Origin: CAZYFH01 sp965197395
Lineage (GTDB): Bacteria > Acidobacteriota > Vicinamibacteria > Vicinamibacterales > UBA8438
Length of the DNA stretch: 64,000 bases
NCBI GenBank assembly: GCA_965197395.1
Contig: OZ240205.1
Coordinates: 620,001 to 684,000, forward strand
Direction: 5' to 3'
A model generated the notes under the pieces. The model saw only the letters and a list, made by a program, of their open reading frames with translations, was not told the DNA's origin and searched no databases. A program made the position numbers and the translations under genes. Numbering within the stretch: the first letter of the stretch is position 1; each line of letters begins with the position of its first letter. This document shows, piece by piece, positions 9,001 through 17,310 of the stretch.

Positions 9001-9503
9001 ATCGAGCCGAACCCGAGCACGGCGGCGATCAGTAGCGACGCGACCGCCACGGCCCCGCGTACGATGGAGCGATGCACGTGTTGGTCCGAGACGACCCGAT
9101 TGAGGTCGACATCGCGGGTCCGCGCGGCCGCATCCCCCAGGACGAGCTCGCGAAACGGCGATGCCGTGCCGGGCGCCACAGCCGTCGCGCTCGCAAGTCG
9201 GTCCTCCATCTCCGGACAGCGCTCTTCCACGAAACGCGCGAGCTGTCGGTCGGTCGGCGCCCGGCGCAACGGCCACAAGGTGCGAACAGCGAACGCGACC
9301 GCCGCCAGGCCGGCGACGTTGCCGAGGAGAATCAGCGAGATATCGGCTGGCTCGACGAAGCGGTCGACGCCGATCACGACCAGGAGCACGGCCAGGGCCA
9401 CGCCCACGGCCCGCACAGTCGCGCGCATCACGACCGTCGTTCGCCACCGTCTCCGCACGGCTCGGAGAAAGCCTCGGAGCTCGCTCAGATAGGCGTCAGC
9501 CAC
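6042..9503 (-). CDS. DUF4175-like large membrane / coiled-coil protein
   Basis: 1153 residues. Two membrane helices lie near the N-terminus (about 30-75) and a third at about 150-167 (GAVAVASLLIAAVLGFG). An extended periplasmic region with Ig/fibronectin-like strands (about 190-520) follows, and the C-terminal half is long, Gln/Arg/Ala-rich and almost entirely helical (about 560-1100; for example RLERLTREQNELREQMADLE). This architecture is that of the DUF4175 proteins that accompany MoxR/DUF58/BatA genes. It starts at the ATG at 9503 and lies 7 bases after the BatA-VWA gene, so it belongs to the same operon. The molecular role is not known; a structural or envelope-stress role is inference. 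Confidence 0.8.
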   Translation of the reverse strand: MADAYLSELRGFLRAVRRRWRTTVVMRATVRAVGVALAVLLVVIGVDRFVEPADISLILLGNVAGLAAVAFAVRTLWPLRRAPTDRQLARFVEERCPEMEDRLASATAVAPGTASPFRELVLGDAAARTRDVDLNRVVSDQHVHRSIVRGAVAVASLLIAAVLGFGSIDRIARSTWLHAFPATASLEVEPGDARVVTGEPLEIRARLGGTFGAPARSLPAVTVLRADGSTEVLVMRARDDGYRVEIPSVTDSFTYRVSAATLRSEEYGVTALVPPSVERIDVTYRYPVFTGLAPRVDVDGGDIYAPEGTAVTVTVVADEPVSQGELRMASGDVLELRPEGARRWSASFEVQADDTYRVALVDGDGLASPGDVDYFVRTVLDRPPLVEILRPEADREITRLEEVVIEARVEDDFGIERFDLVYTVVGRRTRSIDLRSGPRARRAVGTHTIYAEDLDVVPGDFISYYVRARDTNTSRDARESRSDIFFLEVRPFDREFEEAPSQSGSAADAGEIGDLVRVQKQIIVATWRLDRERPGDARGDDLPAVAGAQDELRSAAARIADRMRGRGRETGLATPAGEAAPDTDAMALAVEAMGEAAAALQAGETGLAIPLEMEALNQLLRVQAEIRRTRVSSQQASQGASSAGTQAREDLSALFDRELRREQETNYENRTPASASDAAEESEALRRVRELAARQTRLNRQHQELADTQEALDAPELQRRLERLTREQNELREQMADLERQLTGERQAAQTGQTGRSGPTGQVGEGGAGITDRMRRALSALGRSDPAAAAEAGEETVGRLRDLERWLSRASERGARAALGSLQLEAQQLADAQRNMASQTRRMAVGPSGRDARTRLAEDRDQLARRADSLEDGVGELVRSATGDAREALAGAAGDLAREAPGARMRGLADRLRDRPTPDAGASRGPDLEAIAAADDALADVLHRVAATLRTAADPDAAEAGLFGELDEARALRHQLDQIERQLEQLADAGANASAEAGGARAARAASDGEADGPRGVDPRPDVDGRAPSTGSGASLGALQEQLTRQLTELPELLERARHARPTIDRDLARWAEHWFSGAAPGTDAARQDLAEWASLRDDLRLAIEAFEVAALLERAAEDQNGRHHVGADERVPAGYRGLVDQYYRSLTERPPS

Positions 9504-9510
9504 GAACAGA

Positions 9511-11388
9511 TTATGCCATCGTGCGGCTTAGCCACGTCTCGGCCGCCAGTACGACGAACGCGGCGAGCAGGGCATACCACCAGTAGGACTGCTCGTTCTC
9601 TTGGCGTTCCGCGTTCTGACGTGTCGCGTCGCGGCGCGAGTCCGTCGGGGGCGGACCGGCGGTTGATCGCGGATCGAGCCGCTCAAGGAACGCCGCCTGC
9701 GCGATCGGGGCGGGATCGGACTCCCGCGGGTCCACGTTGACCACCATGCGGTGGGTGGTCCCGGGCTGGGTTGCCGGACCCGGCGCCCGCGACACACCGG
9801 GCGGGACGTCGGCCACGACGACGTCCCGCATGCGTCGGCCGGCACCGACCAGGTAGCTCGCCATCTCATGGACGAACGGCACGTAGCTCGGCCGGCGGGG
9901 GAAGTCGTTCCACGCGTTGTTCAGGTCGGTGGCGAGCACGAGCGCGCGACCCGCGCCGACGTCGTACTCGACCAGCGCCGGCGCGCCGTCGTCGAACCGG
10001 GCGAGCACACGCGCACCGTCAGTCTCGACGATTGGCGCCACGCGGTCGAACCGGACCTCGCCGAGCATCCCCACCTGCTCGCCGAACGCCCTGAAAATCG
10101 GGTGGCGAGACTCGGTGACCGACCAGCGATGGCGTGCCGCCGTCGCCGGCTCGAGCCTGAGTCGGTGCGCATCACCCAGCGTGTCGCCCACGATGGCCGG
10201 ATCGAGGTGCGGACCTGCCACGATGAGCAGACCGCCGCCCGCCGCCACGAGCTCGGCGAGACGCTCGCGCGCACGCCGGTCCAGGCCATCGGTCGCGAGG
10301 AGCACGACACCCATCGTGTCCTCCCAGAGGGCCGCATCGAGCGAGGACACCGCGCCCGGCGACCGGGGGTCGAGCGCGAACCGGCTCCCGTTCATCCCGA
10401 CGCGCAGTGCCCGATCGAGAAAGAACGCCGAGTCGTCGAGACGACCGTCAGTGACAATCGCGAGCAATCGGTCGGGCTCGGGAGGACCCAGCATCGCGTA
10501 GCGGCGGTCGTCCCAGGCATATCCCTCGGGGTCGTCGACCTCGACCACCGCCACACCGGCCGCCGGCGTGACCGCGTCGAAGACGATGTCCGTCGGTCCG
10601 GGCTCGAGGGTCACCGAGCGCCGGTCCAGGATGGCGCCATCGACGGCCAGCGACACAAGCGCCTGCCGAGACGTCTCGGCGGCATTCAGCACGACGGTGG
10701 TGAACCCCGTCGCCGTCCGCTCGAGCGCCGTGACAGCGCGATTCGCGTGAACCGGCTCGACCGCCGCGACGTCGATCGCGACCCCGGCCGGCACGGCGAC
10801 GCGGGTGTCCGCATCCCAGCCGGCCTGCTGCAGGTCGGTCACGACGACGATAGTGCCCTCCCGAGCTCCAATCAGCTCGCCGGCGGCGATCAGCGCCGGG
10901 CCGAATCGCGTCGCGCCGGGCGTGGCCATCAGACCTGCGGCAGCCGCCGCGGCCATCCGACGGTCGCCCGTCGGCTCCTGCACGACCTCGGCCCGATCGT
11001 CGAACGCCACGACCGCCACGAGATGGCCGGCCGGTGCATCTGTCACCGCGTTGGCGGCGAGCACCCGCGCGCGCGCGAGCTGTCCCGGCGCCGACATGCT
11101 CAGCGACCGATCGACGGCGACCACCGTGAGTGCCCGGCCGAGGCCCGACCGATCGACGAACGGCCGCGCGAACGCCACCGCCAGCAGCACCAGCGCCGTC
11201 ACGCGCAGGGCCAGGAGCAGGAGCTCACGCAGACGGCGCTGACGCGCCTCGGTGACCGGGGCGCGCTGTAGCAGCCGCACGTCGCTAAACGCGACGCGCG
11301 GCGCGCGTTCGCGCTTCCTGAGATGCAGGATGATCGGGATCGCCGCGGTGAGCGCGCCCAGCAGGAACACCGGGAACAGAAAGGACAT
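9511..11388 (-). CDS. BatA-type membrane protein with VWA domain
   Basis: 625 residues. The N-terminal BatA domain has two membrane helices (FLFPVFLLGALTAAIPIILH, then LLALRVTALVLLAVAFARPF) separated by the typical LRKRERAPRVAFSD loop. It is followed by a VWA domain with metal-site residues DRSLSMS and a class I amidotransferase-like region (LLIVAGPHLDP). The C-terminus has a last membrane helix (WWYALLAAFVVLAAETWL). In related loci BatA/VWA proteins work with the MoxR AAA ATPase and the DUF58 protein in envelope-associated processes. It starts 3 bases after the DUF58 stop. Confidence 0.9.
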   Translation of the reverse strand: MSFLFPVFLLGALTAAIPIILHLRKRERAPRVAFSDVRLLQRAPVTEARQRRLRELLLLALRVTALVLLAVAFARPFVDRSGLGRALTVVAVDRSLSMSAPGQLARARVLAANAVTDAPAGHLVAVVAFDDRAEVVQEPTGDRRMAAAAAAGLMATPGATRFGPALIAAGELIGAREGTIVVVTDLQQAGWDADTRVAVPAGVAIDVAAVEPVHANRAVTALERTATGFTTVVLNAAETSRQALVSLAVDGAILDRRSVTLEPGPTDIVFDAVTPAAGVAVVEVDDPEGYAWDDRRYAMLGPPEPDRLLAIVTDGRLDDSAFFLDRALRVGMNGSRFALDPRSPGAVSSLDAALWEDTMGVVLLATDGLDRRARERLAELVAAGGGLLIVAGPHLDPAIVGDTLGDAHRLRLEPATAARHRWSVTESRHPIFRAFGEQVGMLGEVRFDRVAPIVETDGARVLARFDDGAPALVEYDVGAGRALVLATDLNNAWNDFPRRPSYVPFVHEMASYLVGAGRRMRDVVVADVPPGVSRAPGPATQPGTTHRMVVNVDPRESDPAPIAQAAFLERLDPRSTAGPPPTDSRRDATRQNAERQENEQSYWWYALLAAFVVLAAETWLSRTMA

Positions 11389-11391
11389 CCC

Positions 11392-12306
11392 TCAATGCAC
11401 TCTACTGCGAGTCGCGAGATATGACCGGAGCGCGACGTCAAGCGGCTTCGCGGTGTCGACCAAGCAGTAGTCGATGCTGGCGAGGCGCAGCTCGCGTTGG
11501 TACACGGACATCAGATCCTGCATCGCCTGGAGATACGGCTTTCGTAGCAGCGAGGCGACCCCCGTCACCTCCGCGTCGGTCTCGAGATCGCGAAACCGCG
11601 TGGCGCGCTCGAACGGGAAGGTCAGCTCGGCGGGGTCGAGCACGTGGAAGACGATGACGTCGGTTCCACGAAACCGAAGATGGCGCAGTCCGCGAACAAC
11701 GCGTTCCGGTTCGTCGAGCAGGTCCGAAATGACCACGACCATCCCCCGCCGGCCCAGCGAGTCGGCAAGGCGATTCAGCGGTGTGGCGACGTTGGACCGT
11801 CGCCCAGGTCGCAGCTGGTCGAGCGCCACCAGGACTCGCCTGAGGTGACCGGGACGGGCGCTCACCGGCACGTCCGTGATGATCGCGTCGTCGAAGGTCA
11901 CGAGTCCGACCGCGTCGCGCTGCCGATGCATCAGATACGCCAGCGACGCGGCGAGATACGCCCCGTACTCACGCTTGGTCACCCCGTCGTCGTCTGACCG
12001 ATAGCTCATCGACCCGGACACGTCCAGCAGGATGCGACAGTCGAGGTTGGTCTCCTCCTCGAACTTCTTGACATAGAAGCGGTCGCTCCGCCCGTAGACC
12101 TTCCAGTCGATCGTCGACAGGGCATCACCCGGCATGTATTGCCGATACTCGGAGAACTCGACGCTGAACCCCTTGTAAGGGCTGCGGTGGAGGCCGATGA
12201 GAAACCCCTCGACAATGGTGCGGGCCCTGAGCTCCATCGAGCCGATGCGGGCCACCACTTTTGGATCGAGGTAACGGAGCTCGTTGGGACGCGCGGCCGT
12301 CACCAT
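11392..12306 (-). CDS. DUF58 (VWA-like) protein
   Basis: 304 residues with the diagnostic DUF58 core: FLIGLHRSPYKGFSVEF, EYRQYMPGD, STIDWKVYGRSD and the VWA-like strand LLDVSGSMSY. The second half is a Rossmann-like VWA fold (VVISDLLDEPE). It has no membrane helices. It lies 15 bases downstream of the MoxR gene and just upstream of BatA, the canonical MoxR-DUF58-BatA order. It probably acts as an adaptor between the ATPase and the membrane VWA proteins. Confidence 0.93.
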   Translation of the reverse strand: MVTAARPNELRYLDPKVVARIGSMELRARTIVEGFLIGLHRSPYKGFSVEFSEYRQYMPGDALSTIDWKVYGRSDRFYVKKFEEETNLDCRILLDVSGSMSYRSDDDGVTKREYGAYLAASLAYLMHRQRDAVGLVTFDDAIITDVPVSARPGHLRRVLVALDQLRPGRRSNVATPLNRLADSLGRRGMVVVISDLLDEPERVVRGLRHLRFRGTDVIVFHVLDPAELTFPFERATRFRDLETDAEVTGVASLLRKPYLQAMQDLMSVYQRELRLASIDYCLVDTAKPLDVALRSYLATRSRVH

Positions 12307-12321
12307 CGCGCCCGCTCTCGC

Positions 12322-13332
12322 CTACAGGCCGCTCTGCGGCGCCGGCACCGACTCCACGAGGCGCTGGATGACCGTCTCGGCATCGATGCCCTCGGATTCG
12401 GCGTAGAAATTGGTCACGATGCGGTGCCGTAGTGTCGGCGCCGCGAGCGCGCGAATGTCGTTGATCGAGACGTGATAGCGGCCATGCATCAATGCGCGGG
12501 CCTTGCCGCCCAGCACGAGCGCCTGCGAGGCCCGGATACCGGCCCCCCACTTGACCCACTCCTGCACGAATTGCGGCGTGTTGGCGCGCCCGGGGCGTGA
12601 GGCGTCGACGAGGCGCACCGCATAGCGGGCCACCTCATCGACAACCACGACCTGGCGGACCAGCCGCTGGAACTCCAGGATGTCCTCGCCCGCCAGAATG
12701 CGGTCGGGCCGCGTGGTCTCGTCCGACGTGGTCGTGGTCACGACGCGGACCTCGTCGTCTTCCGACAGATACGTCACGACGATGTTGAACATGAATCGCG
12801 AGAGCTGCGCCTCCGGCAGCGGATAGGTACCCTCGAGCTCGATCGGGTTCTGGGTCGCGAGCACGAGGAACGGGCGTTCCAGGTCGTAGGTGCGACCCGC
12901 GGCTGTGACGTGGTACTCCTGCATCGCCTCCAGCAGCGCCGCCTGCGTCTTGGGCGGCGTCCGGTTGATCTCGTCGGCCAGGATGATCTGCGCGAACACC
13001 GGACCCTTGACGAACGTCAGCTCGCGATGCCCCCCGGCCTCCTCGATGATCTCTGTGCCGGTGATGTCGGCGGGCATCAGATCGGGCGTGAACTGGATCC
13101 GCTTGAACGTCAGGTGGAGCACCTCGGCCAGCGTCTTGATGAGCAGTGTCTTTGCCAGTCCGGGCACCCCCGTGATGAGGCAGTGCCCGCCGGTGAAGAG
13201 CGCCGTCAGCACGAGGTCAATGACGTCCTCCTGCCCGACGATGACCTTGCGCAACTCGGCGAGGATGTCCGCCCGGCCTTGCATGACCCGTTCGGCCACG
13301 CTGGCCGCGCCCGACGTCGACTCTGTCACCAT
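12322..13332 (-). CDS. moxR: MoxR-family AAA+ ATPase
   Basis: 336 residues. The Walker A is GVPGLAKT (MoxR form, with Ala before Lys), the Walker B is ILADEINRTPPKTQ, sensor 1 is VLATQNPIELEGTYPLPEAQ, and the C-terminal lid runs to SVPAPQSGL. MoxR ATPases are chaperone-like enzymes that act on VWA proteins, and the partners DUF58 and BatA follow directly. The start (GTG or ATG near 13332) is close to the end of the DUF4159 gene (13381), so it is probably cotranscribed with it. Confidence 0.95.
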   Translation of the reverse strand: MVTESTSGAASVAERVMQGRADILAELRKVIVGQEDVIDLVLTALFTGGHCLITGVPGLAKTLLIKTLAEVLHLTFKRIQFTPDLMPADITGTEIIEEAGGHRELTFVKGPVFAQIILADEINRTPPKTQAALLEAMQEYHVTAAGRTYDLERPFLVLATQNPIELEGTYPLPEAQLSRFMFNIVVTYLSEDDEVRVVTTTTSDETTRPDRILAGEDILEFQRLVRQVVVVDEVARYAVRLVDASRPGRANTPQFVQEWVKWGAGIRASQALVLGGKARALMHGRYHVSINDIRALAAPTLRHRIVTNFYAESEGIDAETVIQRLVESVPAPQSGL

Positions 13333-13380
13333 GCGGTCCGATTGCTCGGAGGGCCGGCGCGCTGCGCACGGCGCCGGCGA

Positions 13381-14223
13381 TCAGTGGGTCAGCGCGTAGA
13401 CGACCTCGTTGATGAACATGCGATACGACTGCGCGGTGTACTGGATGTACCGGGGGTACTCTTCGGCGTTGGACCACTCCCACCCGTCACCCATGTCCGT
13501 GTTGAAGTTGGCCAGCACCATCGCCCGCCCGTCGTCGTCGAGGATGGCACGGAGGCGTGGCTCGAACCCACCCTTCTCCCACGTGACGCCGTTGAAGAAC
13601 GAGCCGAGGCCCGGGATCTGAGGATAGGCGTCGAGCTGATAGAAACAGCTGAAGATGGGATGCGCCGGTGTCAGGTCGATGAGCTCCCGATCGGGAAACA
13701 CGCGCGCCATCTGCCGGCGGAACAGGTCCCACTCGATCGGACCGTGGAAGTCGTCGAATGTGGCGGTGCCGCCCCGGAGCAGGAACTCCCGGACGATCCC
13801 GACCTCGGCGTCCGTGAACTCGAGGTTCGCTGGCTCGACGAAGTAGATCCACGGAAGCTCCCACAGGCGCTCGTCCGACAGCTCGAGAATAACCGGCTCG
13901 TTGACTACGACCGTGGTCACACGGCCCATGCGACGGCTCAGGTTCTGCTCCGCGGCCGGCGCGTCGATCGCCCACGGGTCGCTCCAGTAGGTGCGGCGGA
14001 ACCGCGCAAGCCGATCGGGCGGCGTACTGTAGCGGATCCGCGCGAAGGTCCACTCCAGCCCGGTCAGCGCCACGCTGCGGATCGGGTCAATCGTCTCCGC
14101 CGGCGCGGGCGGGGTGAGCGGGGTGAGCGGCTCGAAGCGCACCTGGGCCAGCGTCGCGGGCCCCAGCAGCCCGGCGCACACCGTCGCCGCCACGAGCAGT
14201 TGGTGGCGCGCGCATCCTGTCAC
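13381..14223 (-). CDS. DUF4159 secreted protein
   Basis: 280 residues with a signal peptide (LLVAATVCAGLLGPATLAQ). The DUF4159 core includes FARIRYSTPPD, WSDPWAIDAPAAEQNLSRRM, the strand-turn YFVEPANLEF, REFLLRGGTATFDDFHG and HPIFSCFYQL. The domain has an amidotransferase/flavodoxin-like fold found next to MoxR/BatA genes. Its start overlaps the stop of the upstream TPR protease gene by four bases, which implies translational coupling. The role is unknown beyond its conserved place in the operon. Confidence 0.88.
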   Translation of the reverse strand: MTGCARHQLLVAATVCAGLLGPATLAQVRFEPLTPLTPPAPAETIDPIRSVALTGLEWTFARIRYSTPPDRLARFRRTYWSDPWAIDAPAAEQNLSRRMGRVTTVVVNEPVILELSDERLWELPWIYFVEPANLEFTDAEVGIVREFLLRGGTATFDDFHGPIEWDLFRRQMARVFPDRELIDLTPAHPIFSCFYQLDAYPQIPGLGSFFNGVTWEKGGFEPRLRAILDDDGRAMVLANFNTDMGDGWEWSNAEEYPRYIQYTAQSYRMFINEVVYALTH

Positions 14224-16790
14224 GGCCCGGCCTCGACGGCCCGCAGGAGCAGCTCCTGCGCACGCTCGTAGGTGGGCGCGATCTCGAGCGCGGCCATCGC
14301 CTGACGCTTCGCGGCGTCGTACTCCCCGGACGCGAGCAGGTTCTCCGCCAGATCGGAATGGGCCGCGACCCGATCGACCGGGCCCAGCGCCAGCGCGACC
14401 TCGAGCTCGAGGGTCGCCGCGTCATGCCGGCCGTCGGCCATGGCGAACCGCCCGAGCGCCTGGTGCGGGATCGGATCGAAGGGATCGATCTCGATCAACC
14501 GCTCGTAGGCGAGACGCAGGCGCGCGTCGTCACCCGCCTCCTCCGCCAGTGCCGCCAGCAACCGTGCCGCGTCGAGCGACGTCTCGTCGTAGTCGAGCAA
14601 ACGCTCGAGATGTCGCATCGCTGCCTCGCCGTCACCCTGCTGCTCGGCGATGCGGGCCAGGACCCCACGCGGGCTGTCGAACCCAGTAGCCATCGGCGCG
14701 AGCTCGACCGCGCGCACGAACGCCGCGCGCGCGTCATCGAGCTCATTCGCGGCATACAGGGCCCGCCCCAAGGCGACTTGCAGCTGATAGCTGCCGTCGT
14801 GCTCCGCCGCCAACCCCCGCAGCGCCTCGAGACGGTCCGCGGCATCTTCATCGGCGTCTGTATCCGATTCCTCCGACGCCCCATCCTGAGCCTGGGCGTC
14901 CGCATCCGATTCGCCCTCCGGCGTGTCGAGGGCTCGGCGCAGCGCGCCGAATTGGGTGTCGACCGTGGCATCGAAACTCGACTGGAGCGCGTCGAAGTCG
15001 AGGCCGATGCGCGCGAGCGCCGCATCCGTCTCGAGCCCGTCGCCGTACGCGCGAATCAGCGTCTGGAGCGCCGGCTCGCCGTGCTGGTCGATGATGTGCT
15101 CGACGAGGATCGAGGCCTGGAAATAGGCGAGCGAGATGGTGTCCGGGCGTGAGAACCCGCTATTGAGATCACGCAGCGACAGCACCTGGTCGTTGTTGAG
15201 CGCGGTCGCGAACTCCATCACCTGATCGCGACCCCACGCCGCCTTTGCACGTTTCTCTTCGTAGGTCGAGATGCCCTCACTCAGCCAGCGGGGCAGCCGC
15301 TGTTTCGACATCTGCAACGTGATCACGTGCGCGATCTCGTGCCAGAGCGTCGACTGCCAGTTGAAATCGCCGGGCGGGCGGGCGCGCGGCGAATCCATCG
15401 TCACCACGCTGCCGAAACAGGCGCCGAGCGCGCCGATCATGCCGGGAAGCCCGAGGTTGCGGACCGCGAAATCGTCGTGTCGGGGAAAGACCTCGATCAA
15501 GATCGGGCCCTGGACCGTCATCGCATATCGGGCCGACAAGGTGTCGACCGCCTCCTGGGCCAGGGTCAGGACATATTCCTTCAGCGCGGGCGCCTCGTCA
15601 GGATGCAAGCGCACAATCAGGTCCCCGCGCTCGAACGTCTCGAACTCGCCAAGCGTGTCCATCATCGAGAGCAGGTTGAAGGTCACGACGTCGAACGGAT
15701 CGTCGGCAAACGACCGATCGAGTGCAGCGCGCGCCGCGGGCTCGTCACCGGTGCGTAGCAGGTGCAGGCCGAGCTCGGCATGCGCGCGCGTGTTGCCCGG
15801 GTCGAGCGCGACCGCCCGTCGCACGAGCTCGGCCGCCTCGGGAAACCGGTAGGCGCCAGCCGCCCGCGCGCCGGCGATGCGGTAAACCTCACCGTAGACC
15901 GGATTGATCTCAAGCGCGCGGGCGACCTCCGCCTCGAAGTCATCGGCGCGGTCTTCGAGGTAGGCGACGGCCGCGAGCAGCGCCCGCGCCTCGAGGCTCC
16001 GCGGGTTGATGGCCAGCGCCCGGTCGATAGCCTCGCGGGCCGCGTCTCGGCTGCGGTCGTCGAGCTCCATCTCCGCGATGAGGAGGTGCGCGGCCGTGCT
16101 GTTCGGGTTGATCGCCAGCGCGCGCTCCGCCGATTGCCGCGCGAGGGGCGGATTCTCATTCATCAGGGCCCGCGCCATGCCGAGATGGGCGGGCGACCAC
16201 TCCTCGTCGATCGTCAGCGCGTCCTGAAACGAGCGCAGCGCGTCGGACTGGTTGTATTTCTCGAGGAACAGCTCAGCCCACGTCGTGTGCGTCTCGGCAT
16301 CGGAGAGCGAGGCCTGCGCGGCCGCGCGCAGAAACGAGTTGGCCTGTCGGTACTCACCCAGCGCGCGTGCGGCCAGGCCCCCCCGATAGTGATCGAGCGG
16401 GTCCGGCGAGCCGCCGCCTTTCGACAGCACCGCGTCGAGATACGGCCGGGCCTCCGTGGCGCGACCGAGCGACGCCAGCAGCAATCCGAGCTGCAATCCT
16501 GCGGCGCTCGATCGGTCTCCCTGCGCGACCGGCGTGAGGACGGATTCAGCCTCCGCGTACTGCCCGCGCGCGATCAACAAGCGCGCGCGGAGCGCGGCCG
16601 CCGACGGATCGCGGGCGTCACGCGAGGCGGCAAGTGCTTCGGCCTCGTCCAACGCGCCGTGCGCAATCGCGCGCGCGGCGTCCTGGTGGAACTCCTGCTC
16701 TTCAGCAGGTGTGTAGGACTGCGCGCGAGCCGGCGCGGGGACGAGCCAGACGGCGGCGAGGACGCCGGCGAACGCCGGTATCACTCTCAC
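14220..16790 (-). CDS. TPR-repeat protein with peptidase-MA-like metalloprotease domain
   Basis: 856 residues. A signal peptide (VLAAVWLVPAPARAQ) is followed by about ten TPR units (roughly 30-400), a gluzincin metalloprotease segment with the zinc motif HEIAH (about residue 482) and the downstream glutamate in WLSEGISTYEEK. A short acidic insertion (about 635-660) and further TPR units follow. This is the peptidase-MA-like/TPR architecture common in Acidobacteriota. It is probably periplasmic and could process proteins of the envelope complex encoded downstream. It is the upstream partner of the DUF4159 gene. Confidence 0.85.
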   Translation of the reverse strand: MRVIPAFAGVLAAVWLVPAPARAQSYTPAEEQEFHQDAARAIAHGALDEAEALAASRDARDPSAAALRARLLIARGQYAEAESVLTPVAQGDRSSAAGLQLGLLLASLGRATEARPYLDAVLSKGGGSPDPLDHYRGGLAARALGEYRQANSFLRAAAQASLSDAETHTTWAELFLEKYNQSDALRSFQDALTIDEEWSPAHLGMARALMNENPPLARQSAERALAINPNSTAAHLLIAEMELDDRSRDAAREAIDRALAINPRSLEARALLAAVAYLEDRADDFEAEVARALEINPVYGEVYRIAGARAAGAYRFPEAAELVRRAVALDPGNTRAHAELGLHLLRTGDEPAARAALDRSFADDPFDVVTFNLLSMMDTLGEFETFERGDLIVRLHPDEAPALKEYVLTLAQEAVDTLSARYAMTVQGPILIEVFPRHDDFAVRNLGLPGMIGALGACFGSVVTMDSPRARPPGDFNWQSTLWHEIAHVITLQMSKQRLPRWLSEGISTYEEKRAKAAWGRDQVMEFATALNNDQVLSLRDLNSGFSRPDTISLAYFQASILVEHIIDQHGEPALQTLIRAYGDGLETDAALARIGLDFDALQSSFDATVDTQFGALRRALDTPEGESDADAQAQDGASEESDTDADEDAADRLEALRGLAAEHDGSYQLQVALGRALYAANELDDARAAFVRAVELAPMATGFDSPRGVLARIAEQQGDGEAAMRHLERLLDYDETSLDAARLLAALAEEAGDDARLRLAYERLIEIDPFDPIPHQALGRFAMADGRHDAATLELEVALALGPVDRVAAHSDLAENLLASGEYDAAKRQAMAALEIAPTYERAQELLLRAVEAGP

Positions 16791-16797
16791 CCGCAGA

Positions 16798-17310
16798 TTA
16801 TAGTCCGAGGGCTTTCCGCTCGACGCCGATGCGGCGCCAGATCAACGCGCCAAACCCCGCGATCGCCGCCGGGCCCGTGAACCACGCCGACATCATGAGC
16901 GCCATCCCCCCCAGTTCGCCGACGACCGCGACGTAGTTGGGGTGGGCCATCCATCGATAGGGCCCGCCATGGACGCGTGACGCGCCGGGCGGCACCAGGA
17001 CGCGAAACGTCCACCGGTCACCGAGCGTGGCAATCGCCCAGTACTTCAGCCCCTTCGCGGCGACGAGCATGACGGCCCCGATGAGCAACGTCACCGAGGG
17101 CGCGACACCCGTGGCGCCGCCCTCGAGCGCCATGGCCAGAAAGCAGGCCGGATAGGCCACCTGCATCTGCCGGTAGACGTCACCCGGCGGGTCGCTCGCT
17201 CCACGTGCCAGCAACGCGCGCGCCAGGCGGCGCGACCGGCGGCTTTCTCCGATCATGGCCAGGCCGACCGCCGCGAGCGTGGCAAGCGCGATCATCATCA
17301 TCATGCTCAT
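16798..17310 (-). CDS. ICMT/PEMT-like membrane methyltransferase
   Basis: 170 residues with four to five hydrophobic helices. It carries the cofactor-binding motif of isoprenylcysteine carboxylmethyltransferase-like enzymes: GGPYRWMAHPNYVAVVGEL (the RxxxHPxY pattern). Such enzymes methylate lipophilic carboxyl or hydroxyl groups at the membrane using SAM. Its start overlaps the stop of the FAD reductase gene by four bases (ATGA), so the pair is coupled. Together with the upstream reductase and ketoacyl synthase this suggests a small lipid or polyketide tailoring set; the substrate is unknown. Confidence 0.82.
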   Translation of the reverse strand: MSMMMMIALATLAAVGLAMIGESRRSRRLARALLARGASDPPGDVYRQMQVAYPACFLAMALEGGATGVAPSVTLLIGAVMLVAAKGLKYWAIATLGDRWTFRVLVPPGASRVHGGPYRWMAHPNYVAVVGELGGMALMMSAWFTGPAAIAGFGALIWRRIGVERKALGL